From NCBI GenBank assembly GCA_017303635.1, contig JAFLCG010000026.1:1-53341 (forward strand): 53,341 nucleotides of DNA. Direction: 5' to 3'. A program made the translations under genes and the position numbers. A model generated the notes under the pieces. The model did no database searches. It saw only the letters and a program-made list of their open reading frames with translations, and had not been told where the DNA came from. This document shows positions 7,768 to 15,290 of this stretch, piece by piece (the first letter of the stretch is position 1; every line of letters starts with the position of its first letter). This DNA is from Anaerolineae bacterium. Lineage in GTDB: Bacteria; Chloroflexota; Anaerolineae; Aggregatilineales; Phototrophicaceae.

Positions 7768-7804
7768 AAACAGGGCGGACTCATCTCCGTCCTGTTTTAT
7801 TTCT
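7768..7804 (+). terminator. Rho-independent terminator of mscL
   Basis: The stem ACAGGGCGGA / TCCGTCCTGT (7770-7779 with 7786-7795, one G-U pair) has a six-base loop and is followed by TTTATTTCTT. Confidence 0.85.
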
Positions 7805-7823
7805 TGTCAACGGTAACTCACTG

Positions 7824-8411
7824 ATGGACAACACTAATTCAGGTACTTCCCGCTTAACAATGATTGTGTTTCTAATTGTGGCGCTGACGATTATCGCGGG
7901 CGCTATTTTGTTGGTGACGAACCGGCCTTCGCCGGTGCAGATTACGATTAACCCGCCGCAATCGACCCAAACTCCTCTGCCAACCATGACGACCTCACCC
8001 CTGACGATTTATGTCACAGGTGAGGTCCTCAATTCGGCCCAGCTTTACACACTTCCCGCTGGGAGTCGAGTCGAGGATGTGATTCAATTGGCTGGCGGCT
8101 TTACCGATACGGCGGATCGTGAACGAGTTAATCTGGCCGCACTGCTGCGCGATGGCGACCAGATTCATATTCCAGCGATTGGACAGTCAGTTGAGCTTCC
8201 CACAGTCAATGCGCCACTGATTGTTCTCATTAATCAGGCGACGATTGAAGAAATTGACACCTTGCCCGGAATTGGGCCGGAACTTGCTAGCCGTATCGTG
8301 GAATATCGAGAGGTCAACGGGCCGTTTGCCGATGTGGCCGCGCTGGATGAAGTCGAAGGGGTAGGGCCATCCCTGCTGGAAGCAATTGGCCCTTTAGTAT
8401 CGTTTGAATGA
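7824..8411 (+). CDS. comEA: ComEA-like competence DNA-binding protein (SLBB + helix-hairpin-helix)
   Basis: A 195-residue membrane-anchored protein. Residues about 12-32 form one membrane helix, followed by a Pro/Thr-rich spacer. An SLBB domain occupies about 60-115 (IYVTGEVLNSAQLYTLPAGSR), and a double helix-hairpin-helix domain about 130-192 (INQATIEEIDTLPGIG, then GPFADVAALDEVEGVG). This order is that of ComEA, which binds incoming double-stranded DNA outside the membrane during natural transformation. No comEC is next to it, but dprA occurs elsewhere in the window. The start lacks a strong ribosome binding site. Confidence 0.88.
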   Translation: MDNTNSGTSRLTMIVFLIVALTIIAGAILLVTNRPSPVQITINPPQSTQTPLPTMTTSPLTIYVTGEVLNSAQLYTLPAGSRVEDVIQLAGGFTDTADRERVNLAALLRDGDQIHIPAIGQSVELPTVNAPLIVLINQATIEEIDTLPGIGPELASRIVEYREVNGPFADVAALDEVEGVGPSLLEAIGPLVSFE

Positions 8412-8424
8412 ATGCCCGAGCTGT

Positions 8425-9498
8425 TTATCGTCGGCGAATATCCAGATAAGATGGGACGCCGAGCGATTGCGAAATCCATAATCCCGCATGTTGTAAATCA
8501 GAGGTAGCGTTGCGGGCAGTCAGGGGCGTGACGCCATCAATGATCTCAGAATCAGGATAGCTATGCGTGTCTTCAGTTGGTTGATACTGAGTCAATAAAT
8601 TACGGAAGCCGCCATCCTGCAATTGGGCGTTGATTTCGCCATGCAGTATCTGACGCTTCTCGCCTTTTTGCTTCACCACTTCACTGACATACAGCGAGAC
8701 AATGGCAACATTATCAACTCGCCAGCGTTCCTTGTCCCCGCGTCGCCCGACGATACTGCGACGGGTATCATCCAGCACCACATGATCGTAATCGGTCATG
8801 AGTCTATAGAGGGTGTACACTACCAGGCCGAGCAAGACAGCGGCTACTGCCAGACCCAAATACGGTAGCCATTCCGGGCGTGGCAGCGCAACGGGTTGCA
8901 GTAGTGTGACAATGCTCAGCACCACATAAATGATGACTAGCAGGCTGTACCAGATTGCCCGGCGGATATTGGGCCAACGCCAGCCAGGGGCGCGGTTGAA
9001 GCGGAGCGTTCCTTCTTCAACCAGTGTCCAATCATCGAATTCAAGCGGGAGGGGGCGTAGTGGCGGGAGTGGTTCCGGTACTGGTTCTTTCGCTTGCGGC
9101 TCAACCAGACTAAAGGGACGCGAGAGTACCGAACCCAGATGTTTCCCGGCATCTTTTGCGAGTTCACGAAAAACGGTTGTTTCTGCATCAGGCCAACTAG
9201 CTAGTTCTACCCAGCGGCTGCCCCGGTCGGTGGCGATTTCTGGACCCAATAGCAGGCCCAGATGCCAGGACTCATCCTGGTGTGACCAACCCAGCACAAC
9301 TCGTTGCACTGTACTGACCGGGAGTTCACCATTGTCAGGTAAACGGCGCTTATTGGCGAAGGCCGGGATGTATCTAATCGCTTGGTTGGTGCTCGCTTCA
9401 AGCAGCACGCGTTCCTGAAAATTACCGTTGGCGATTAACCGCCATTGATCCGGGGCTACTTCAATAGTCAGGTTGCCCGCAGCAGAGAATCGATTCAT
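8425..9498 (-). CDS. Uncharacterised membrane protein with two helices
   Basis: A 357-residue protein that I do not recognise. The N-terminal half (1-175) is soluble and beta-rich. Two membrane helices follow at about 182-203 and 212-233 (YSLLVIIYVVLSIVTLL and YLGLAVAAVLLGLVVYTL), then a cytosolic C-terminal part (235-357) with a strand-rich stretch after DYDHVVLDDTRRSIVGRR. The C-terminal half recalls bacterial PH-like domains that follow two helices, but I cannot confirm this. It is convergent with comEA, 13 bases between the stop codons. The rhomboid gene starts a separate unit upstream. Confidence 0.75.
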   Translation of the reverse strand: MNRFSAAGNLTIEVAPDQWRLIANGNFQERVLLEASTNQAIRYIPAFANKRRLPDNGELPVSTVQRVVLGWSHQDESWHLGLLLGPEIATDRGSRWVELASWPDAETTVFRELAKDAGKHLGSVLSRPFSLVEPQAKEPVPEPLPPLRPLPLEFDDWTLVEEGTLRFNRAPGWRWPNIRRAIWYSLLVIIYVVLSIVTLLQPVALPRPEWLPYLGLAVAAVLLGLVVYTLYRLMTDYDHVVLDDTRRSIVGRRGDKERWRVDNVAIVSLYVSEVVKQKGEKRQILHGEINAQLQDGGFRNLLTQYQPTEDTHSYPDSEIIDGVTPLTARNATSDLQHAGLWISQSLGVPSYLDIRRR

Positions 9499-9575
9499 GC
9501 AGCCATACGCTCTGGTTGGATGGACACAGCAAATAACCGAAAGAGTCTACCCTGTTGCTGCATTACATACCAGTC

Positions 9576-10460
9576 TCAGATCGCGCGTCCGCTGAAGTAA
9601 CGAGTGACGAGGTCTTTACGCACGAACAGGAAAATGACGATGGCGGCCAGGAATCCTGTCAGGTGAGCTAGGTTATTCACGCCGCCGAAGTCTTGCCCTT
9701 GTTGAATGGTTTCCAGGGATGGAATGAGGTCACGAACAAGGAAGTAGATGAGCAGCAGCCAACCTGGAAGCTGGATAGTCCAGCGCCAGGTTGGTGCCCC
9801 TTTCACAGCGTTGACGCCGGCAACTTTCATAATAGCTACGATGACGAAGCGGAGTATGATCCCAATTCCCCAGAAGCAGGTCACGAGTCCATTGGGGAAC
9901 AGAATGAGGTACGCGCCCATGACTCCGGAAATGGCGCCGCTGGCACCGATACCGGGTAGATCAACCTGGGATGGGTTGAGAATTTCTGAGCCGATATTGG
10001 CTATCATGCCAGCACACAGATAGAAGATCAGGAACCGCCATGATCCACAGGCATCTTCGACACGTCGTCCAAATGCCCATAGAAATATCATGTTTCCTAA
10101 CAAATGCCACATATCGGAATGCATAAACATGCTGGTAAAGGTGGACATTGCACCTATCCCTACCGACTCGCGCAGTAGGGCGCCACGATAGCCGTACATC
10201 CAGATGGTTTGCACATAGTTATTGATGAGGCTCAGGCCACTATTCATGTCTCCAGCTTCCAATGCATTGACACCCTGATAAAAGTCGAAGCCCTGGAAGA
10301 TCATGAAGACCATCGAGTTCACGAAAATGAGTACGAACGTCATGATTGGCAGCGAAGAGTAACGAACATTACCGTTATCACTGAGCGGTGTGGGGAATAG
10401 CAACGACGCAAAAAATAGCGTTGTGATGATGTAGATGAGAAACGAGATGAACAAAAACAT
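9576..10460 (-). CDS. Rhomboid-family intramembrane serine protease
   Basis: A 294-residue polytopic membrane protease that cleaves transmembrane segments within the bilayer. The catalytic Ser174 is in GIGASGAISG and the catalytic His266 in NLAHLTGF. The family HxxxxHxxxN motif is present as HSDMWHLLGN. Seven hydrophobic segments are visible, one of them an extra N-terminal helix before the six-helix core. It lies 30 bases downstream of the TPR membrane protein on the same strand, so the pair is probably co-transcribed. The TPR protein is a candidate partner or substrate (inference). Confidence 0.93.
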   Translation of the reverse strand: MFLFISFLIYIITTLFFASLLFPTPLSDNGNVRYSSLPIMTFVLIFVNSMVFMIFQGFDFYQGVNALEAGDMNSGLSLINNYVQTIWMYGYRGALLRESVGIGAMSTFTSMFMHSDMWHLLGNMIFLWAFGRRVEDACGSWRFLIFYLCAGMIANIGSEILNPSQVDLPGIGASGAISGVMGAYLILFPNGLVTCFWGIGIILRFVIVAIMKVAGVNAVKGAPTWRWTIQLPGWLLLIYFLVRDLIPSLETIQQGQDFGGVNNLAHLTGFLAAIVIFLFVRKDLVTRYFSGRAI

Positions 10461-10490
10461 GGCAATACTCCGCAGCCTCGTGTGTAATTG

Positions 10491-11936
10491 CTAGGGGGAG
10501 ACTTCAGCTTCGTTGAGCAATTCCTCGATAGTGGGGATCCGAACATCAGCGAAATCCGGATTACGTGTCAGGTTGATCGAGGTCGAAAAGACCAAATAAA
10601 GTGCGATGATCAAAATCGTGCCACCAATGGCACCAATGAGCAGTCGCAGCGGCAGAGTAATCTGTGGGAGTTGGGTCGGCGGTGCTTGCACAGTCGTAGC
10701 GGCTTCAAAGTCATTTTTGGGTGGAGGTGGCGCGGGTGGCACTACACCACCAAGCATTGTTGCAAGCGGTTGCTGCTGTGCGGAGGAAGTTGCCGTAATG
10801 AGCAAATAACCACCAACGATACTCATGATGACCCCGAACAAGCGGGCTGGGCCGAGGGCAAGCAAATTTAGGCCAGCATCCTGCCAGGCCATCAGGAGTG
10901 CCAGCACACCGAAGCCAGCAGCTTCCCGGACAGCCAGTATGACGCTGCCTCGTTCCTTGTCGCCTAACCCGGGCGCGAGCGCGAGGAGCTTTTTATCCGC
11001 TTCTTTCCCGGCTTGGGTTCCGGCACCAAGTTGGGCGACTTGTTCATAAATCGCGACTGCATCATTAGGGCGGGCCTGTTCCATCAACAGGTCAGCATAC
11101 TGCTTGAGCAGAGCCTGGTTCTTGGGGAAGCGTTCGATCGATCTCTCAAAGACCGTGATGGCGTCTGGTCGACGATCGCGCTTGATAAAGTATTCTACAA
11201 GCCGCGTGATGACTTTTTCATCAGCAGTGGGCAACCCGGCGAGCTTCAGACGCAATTCGTCCGAAATGCCTTCGTCTCCCTGTACTCGCGCTATATCTAT
11301 GGCGGTCAGATAGATGGAGGGATGTTGTGTATTGGCATCGAGTGCTCGCCAGACCAGTTCTCGGGCATCATCAAGGTACTTGAGCCGGGAAAGATGACGC
11401 ACTGCTTTTCCAAGCGCCTCTTCATGGTCAACCTGTAGATCCAGAACCCTTACCCATTGCTCAATAGCCCCTTCAGTATCCTGGGCTGCTAAGCGTTCTT
11501 CGGCATTAGCCAGCAGATCTTGAATTCGGCTTTGATCGGCGGGTCTTGGCTTGAGGGGGGCTGCTTTATGTTCTATATAGGTTTGTTCTGGCGTATGCTC
11601 AATGTGATCTTCGTCTTGGAAGGCCGCGGGCGTGCTGGTTGCCAGCATTTCGGTAGTCGATACCGCTGACCGTGTTGTTTGTGCAGTCCCCATCTGCGCT
11701 TGAATTCGTTCAACCAGTTGAATCGCTTGTGTATTGTTGGGGTTGATCCGTAGCGCTCTTTCAAGGGCCTGAAGCCGCTTTTGTGGATCGCTTATGGTAC
11801 GCGAAAGCCACAGCCAACCCTGTTCATTTTGTGGATCTAGCCGTAATGATTGCACCAAGAGATCACGGCCTCTGTTCAGATCCTTTTCGTCTCGGATGGC
11901 AGTCACGCCTTCGCGGAACAACGTCCGGGCATCCAT
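10491..11936 (-). CDS. TPR-repeat protein with C-terminal membrane helices
   Basis: A 481-residue protein. Tetratricopeptide-like repeats fill residues 1-85 and about 130-335 (for example LDPQNEQGWLWLS and INPNNTQAIQLVERI), separated by a Ser/Thr/Pro-rich linker. Three hydrophobic segments follow at about 350-410 and 440-465, with a short proline-rich stretch between. It is likely a membrane-anchored scaffold. I chose ATG 11936, preceded by AGGGGGACC, over the GTG at 11960. The rhomboid gene follows 30 bases downstream on the same strand. Confidence 0.8.
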   Translation of the reverse strand: MDARTLFREGVTAIRDEKDLNRGRDLLVQSLRLDPQNEQGWLWLSRTISDPQKRLQALERALRINPNNTQAIQLVERIQAQMGTAQTTRSAVSTTEMLATSTPAAFQDEDHIEHTPEQTYIEHKAAPLKPRPADQSRIQDLLANAEERLAAQDTEGAIEQWVRVLDLQVDHEEALGKAVRHLSRLKYLDDARELVWRALDANTQHPSIYLTAIDIARVQGDEGISDELRLKLAGLPTADEKVITRLVEYFIKRDRRPDAITVFERSIERFPKNQALLKQYADLLMEQARPNDAVAIYEQVAQLGAGTQAGKEADKKLLALAPGLGDKERGSVILAVREAAGFGVLALLMAWQDAGLNLLALGPARLFGVIMSIVGGYLLITATSSAQQQPLATMLGGVVPPAPPPPKNDFEAATTVQAPPTQLPQITLPLRLLIGAIGGTILIIALYLVFSTSINLTRNPDFADVRIPTIEELLNEAEVSP

Positions 11937-12046
11937 GTCTTCGGTCCCCCTGCGGTTCACTCACTTACGCACGCTAGGAACGCATAATCGCGCGTTACTC
12001 TGTCTCATGAACGAATTGCGTAAGTTCTGATGTCTCTTCTTCCAGC

Positions 12047-12052
12047 ATTATA
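12047..12052 (-). promoter_or_regulatory. Possible -10 box for the TPR-rhomboid operon
   Basis: TATAAT on the minus strand, about 110 bases before the TPR start codon. No convincing -35 hexamer is present. Confidence 0.3.
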
Positions 12053-12222
12053 GACCTAAAGGAAAGTTCATGACCTTGAGATACAGCCAGTAGATGAAAC
12101 GCCTGTCCAATTCGTACTCTCTTGATAGACTGTTATCTATTTGAATTCTATCTTCGTCGCTTTTATCGCACCTTGGCTTGGCTGGCCCCAAACATGAAAT
12201 GCACCTTCAAGACTGGTCGTGC

Positions 12223-12260
12223 TTGACATTCAAAATGAATGTATGCTATCTTGTATTCAT
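12223..12260 (+). promoter_or_regulatory. Promoter with overlapping ArsR-type operator
   Basis: TTGACA (12223-12228) and TATCTT (12247-12252) are separated by 18 bases. A seven-base inverted repeat, ACATTCA-AAA-TGAATGT, lies at 12226-12242. A wider one pairs ATGAAT (12235-12240) with ATTCAT (12255-12260) across the -10. TGAAT/ATTCA half-sites are typical of ArsR/SmtB operators, so the gene downstream probably represses itself. Confidence 0.7.
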
Positions 12261-12309
12261 ATTATGCACTTAACCGCATAATTGACTTAAGTAAAGGTTG
12301 GCACATACT

Positions 12310-13428
12310 GTGATTGATCCACTCCGCGCTATCGTCCCGCCAGTACCTAGCGTCCGAGTACGGTTTGCCCTGGAACCGGCGTTTAACTGCGCTCATTCAC
12401 TGGGAATGATGGCCTATCCGGAAGAAAACTCTGGTATGAGCCAGTGGCTGGCGCAAACGGCGGCGCGTCTTTCCAAAGATCAGGCCTTCAATCATCAGTT
12501 GCTGTGCCGGGCGCTCTACTATGTGATGGACGTATCGGAAAGTTGGCCGAGCTTTCCGGATTATATCAATCATCTGGAATCTCTTGCCCCCGTTGCGTTG
12601 CGTGACCAGGCTCTCAAGCAGCTCACCGAACCGAATCATCACTGGGATGTAGAAATGGAAGCCGCTGATGGGCAGCGTGCCTTGGATGATTTGCCGTACT
12701 ATCTGGATTACATGGCACGTTTATACGCTCGAAAAGCAGCTGAAAAAGCTGTTAGTTTTGATGCTGCGCTCTTTGTTGAAGCTCATCGGCTCTTGAATGA
12801 TCCAGCAGCCTTAAAGACTTTTGCAGTCCGGCATCTGCGGGTAATGTGGAATGAATACCTTGCCGAAGAATGGGAACGGAATCTGCCGATGCTTCAGGAA
12901 TCGGTTGAGGCCTTCACTGCTTTGGAACACCGCTACCAGGGATTGGCTCCGCTTGAAGCAATCCGTGCTGTTGCCGGACGCGACCTCTCCTATGCCTGGG
13001 AAAACGAAAACTTTGGCAAAGAGATGATCTTTGTGCCTTCGGCACACTTTGGTCCATACCTCAGCCTATCGCTGGTCTCAGCGCGGCAGATCAGCCGCGT
13101 GATTTTTGGTGCTCGCCTGCCTGAAGGGGCACGCAAGCGCTCGGTTGCTCTCAGCCGGGCCGAGCTGCTCGTTCGTATCAATGCGCTGGCCGATGAAAAT
13201 CGGTTGAGTATCCTGGAAGTATTGACGTCTGCTGACGAAATCTGTGCACAGGACATCATGCAAAAGCTTAATCTCAGCCAGTCCGCCACATCCCGTCATT
13301 TGCGTCAATTGGTGGCGACAGGCTATGTCATCGAACGACGACGAGATGTTGCCAAATGCTATAGTCTGAATCCGGCGCGATTGGATGACACTTTGAGTGC
13401 CTTGCGCCGCTTCCTGCGGATGGATTAG
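12310..13428 (+). CDS. ArsR-type winged-helix regulator with long N-terminal domain
   Basis: A protein of about 372 residues. Residues about 285-370 form an ArsR-type winged helix (INALADENRLSILEVL, then ICAQDIMQKLNLSQSATSRHLRQL, then GYVIERRRDVAKCYSLN). The long N-terminal part has no obvious catalytic motif. It resembles the DUF5937-like extensions found on some ArsR regulators and probably senses a ligand. The start is uncertain: GTG 12310 has AAAGG about 12 bases upstream, whereas TTG 12298 sits directly on that site. The upstream promoter is overlapped by inverted repeats, suggesting autoregulation. The target beyond its own gene is unknown. Confidence 0.82.
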   Translation: MIDPLRAIVPPVPSVRVRFALEPAFNCAHSLGMMAYPEENSGMSQWLAQTAARLSKDQAFNHQLLCRALYYVMDVSESWPSFPDYINHLESLAPVALRDQALKQLTEPNHHWDVEMEAADGQRALDDLPYYLDYMARLYARKAAEKAVSFDAALFVEAHRLLNDPAALKTFAVRHLRVMWNEYLAEEWERNLPMLQESVEAFTALEHRYQGLAPLEAIRAVAGRDLSYAWENENFGKEMIFVPSAHFGPYLSLSLVSARQISRVIFGARLPEGARKRSVALSRAELLVRINALADENRLSILEVLTSADEICAQDIMQKLNLSQSATSRHLRQLVATGYVIERRRDVAKCYSLNPARLDDTLSALRRFLRMD

Positions 13429-13550
13429 CGCCCCGCCGCTCGAAAATCTTGCGATCTGCTTGTATGACCCGGTTGAGCTACCGGTGCGTATTTGATTTTG
13501 CCCAGTGATATGACCGGAACGTAAAGAATGGTATGGGAGGGATTGATCTG

Positions 13551-13814
13551 ATGATGCCAGATTTCCACAACACACGTTCCTTTGTTAAACATTACCAGCA
13601 TGAACAGCGTCGCATTGCTGATCAATTTCGTCTGGCCATGATTGCGCGTGATGGCCACTCCCGCATTCGTTTTTATTATCCATTACTGGAACGATTGGGA
13701 CGATGGTTGATCGTTCAGGGTACTCGCCTGCAAACTCGTTACGGTAAATTCAAAGAGGTCGCCAGCGCCTCGCTGGAACCGAAACATACCGTGGCATCGC
13801 TACACATTCACTAA
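13551..13814 (+). CDS. Small basic protein of unknown function
   Basis: An 87-residue protein rich in Arg and His (MMPDFHNTRSFVKHYQ, then RFYYPLLERLGRWLIVQG). One amphipathic helix around residues 45-65 could touch the membrane. GGGAGGG lies nine bases before ATG 13551, which is a strong reason to believe it is translated. An ATG at 13533 would overlap that ribosome binding site. It sits between the ArsR-type regulator and an oxidoreductase. I recognise no family. Confidence 0.6.
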   Translation: MMPDFHNTRSFVKHYQHEQRRIADQFRLAMIARDGHSRIRFYYPLLERLGRWLIVQGTRLQTRYGKFKEVASASLEPKHTVASLHIH

Positions 13815-13920
13815 TTCCCTTTACTCCTTTGGAAAGCGTGGGTTGGGCTGGGCAGCTTGACCCGCGCGCTCCGAGGCATCTCATCCACATATACTATCCA
13901 CGCATGGGAGCTTGAAGTTG

Positions 13921-14880
13921 ATGAAAGCTGCTGTCTATAAATCCTATGGGACCCCTGAAGTCTTGAAAATCGAAGAGGTCGAAAAGCCGTCTGTTCAGGA
14001 TTCGCCGGATCGGGTCTTGGTCAAGGTCTATGCAGCTTCGATCAACCCCTTTGATGTACTGTTTCGGCGTGGGTACCTGCCGACTCGTCTTTCAAACGGC
14101 TTGTTCAAACCCAAAGATCATGTATTAGGGATTGATGTGGCTGGGGTAGTGGAGGCGGTCGGGGCGAATGTCACCCGTTTTAAGCCCGGTGACCGGGTCT
14201 TCGGTGGGTGTTTTGGCTCTCATGCTGAGTATGTGACCCCGCGTGAGAAGGGTTTAGTGTTGATGCCCACCAATGCCAGCTTTGTGGATTGCGCGACTAT
14301 CTCCTGCGCCGGAATGACCGCATTGCAGGCATTACAGAAAGTTGCCGGGGTAAAACCGGGGTACAAGGTACTGATCTATGGGGCCTCCGGTGGTATCGGG
14401 CATTTCGCTGTTCAGCTTGCCAAACATTTTGGTGCAGAGGTCACCGCAGTATGCAGCACAGGCAATCAAGGTTGGGTGAGGGCGTTGGGGGCTGACCATA
14501 TGATCGACTATACCCAGCAGGATTTCAGCAAGAATGGGCAACGCTATGACCTGATTCTGGACGCGGTCGGCAAACGAACCTATGCCAGTTGCAAGTCTTC
14601 CCTGACGCCAACAGGTATCTATATTTCAGAACATCCTTTAAAGCCAGTCGCACAAATCCCACAGTGGATTTTCAGTCAGATGACCCGTGATCCCCATTTC
14701 AAAACCCATTTGACCGAGGGAAATACGGATGATATGCAATTCCTCAGTAATTTACTGGAGGAGGGCAAGCTCCGCCCGGTGATTGATCGTTGCTACCCAT
14801 TGGCGCAGATTGTTGATGCGCACCAGCATGTCGAAAACGGTCATACTAAAGGCAAAGTCGTGGTCGAAGTGGCCTCATGA
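13921..14880 (+). CDS. Zinc-free MDR-family NAD(P)-dependent oxidoreductase (quinone oxidoreductase-like)
   Basis: A 319-residue medium-chain dehydrogenase/reductase. The N-terminal GroES-like domain has SINPFDVLFRRGYLP and GIDVAGVVEAVGANVTRFKPGDRVFG. The Rossmann domain has YGASGGIGHFAVQLAKHFGA, the nucleotide-binding glycine motif. The zinc ligands of alcohol dehydrogenases are absent, as in quinone oxidoreductases and reductases of reactive carbonyls. ATG 13921 is preceded by GGGAG; a TTG at 13912 is less likely. The stop codon overlaps the stop of the convergent membrane protein gene by a few bases. Confidence 0.88.
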   Translation: MKAAVYKSYGTPEVLKIEEVEKPSVQDSPDRVLVKVYAASINPFDVLFRRGYLPTRLSNGLFKPKDHVLGIDVAGVVEAVGANVTRFKPGDRVFGGCFGSHAEYVTPREKGLVLMPTNASFVDCATISCAGMTALQALQKVAGVKPGYKVLIYGASGGIGHFAVQLAKHFGAEVTAVCSTGNQGWVRALGADHMIDYTQQDFSKNGQRYDLILDAVGKRTYASCKSSLTPTGIYISEHPLKPVAQIPQWIFSQMTRDPHFKTHLTEGNTDDMQFLSNLLEEGKLRPVIDRCYPLAQIVDAHQHVENGHTKGKVVVEVAS

Positions 14881-15270
14881 GTAGGGGCGCAAGGCACGGG
14901 CAATCAGCCCAATACCACCAGCGATTAAGCCCAGCATGATGATCGTTCGCAGGAAGCTGGTCGCTTGGAAATAGATTACCAGATTGCTGATGACATTGAG
15001 GAAGATCATGCCCAGGCCTATTGCGACCAGTATCCAGCCAATCCACGAACGCCCGCTGAAAAATAAAAGCCCGATTCCCCCCATCAGGATGAGTAAAGGC
15101 AGGGCGGAGGCATTCCGCCCCCAGAATACCGAGAAACTGCTGGTGACCACCAGGTTATCGAAAAAGAGATAACCACCGATCAATAGCATCGCTAGGCCGA
15201 GGACAAAAGTGCCCAATCCACCAGGAGTACCACCTGCGCCCCGAGGAAGTTTATTACGAATTTCATCCAT
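14875..15270 (-). CDS. Small polytopic membrane protein (LiaF/DUF5668-like)
   Basis: A 131-residue protein with a short polar N-terminus and four hydrophobic segments (about 21-38, 50-70, 74-95 and 107-126). Gly-rich helices and the 'GLxFLxxGxxLLxxN' style of pattern recall the N-terminal membrane part of LiaF-like or DUF5668 proteins. Function is not known. It lies just downstream of a histidine kinase gene on the same strand (20 bases), so co-transcription is likely and an envelope-stress role is possible. Its end overlaps the oxidoreductase stop codon on the other strand. Confidence 0.65.
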   Translation of the reverse strand: MDEIRNKLPRGAGGTPGGLGTFVLGLAMLLIGGYLFFDNLVVTSSFSVFWGRNASALPLLILMGGIGLLFFSGRSWIGWILVAIGLGMIFLNVISNLVIYFQATSFLRTIIMLGLIAGGIGLIARALRPYS

Positions 15271-15290
15271 ATAATCGTGATCCTCACTGG

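Larger units (their letters stand above)
11937..12309. other. Divergent intergenic region holding promoters of both flanking genes
   Basis: No gene is seen. The plus-strand half contains a good sigma-70 promoter with overlapping inverted repeats (12223-12260). The minus-strand half contains a TATAAT box (12047-12052 read in reverse) that may serve the TPR gene, without a clear -35. The rest is AT-rich spacer. Confidence 0.5.
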
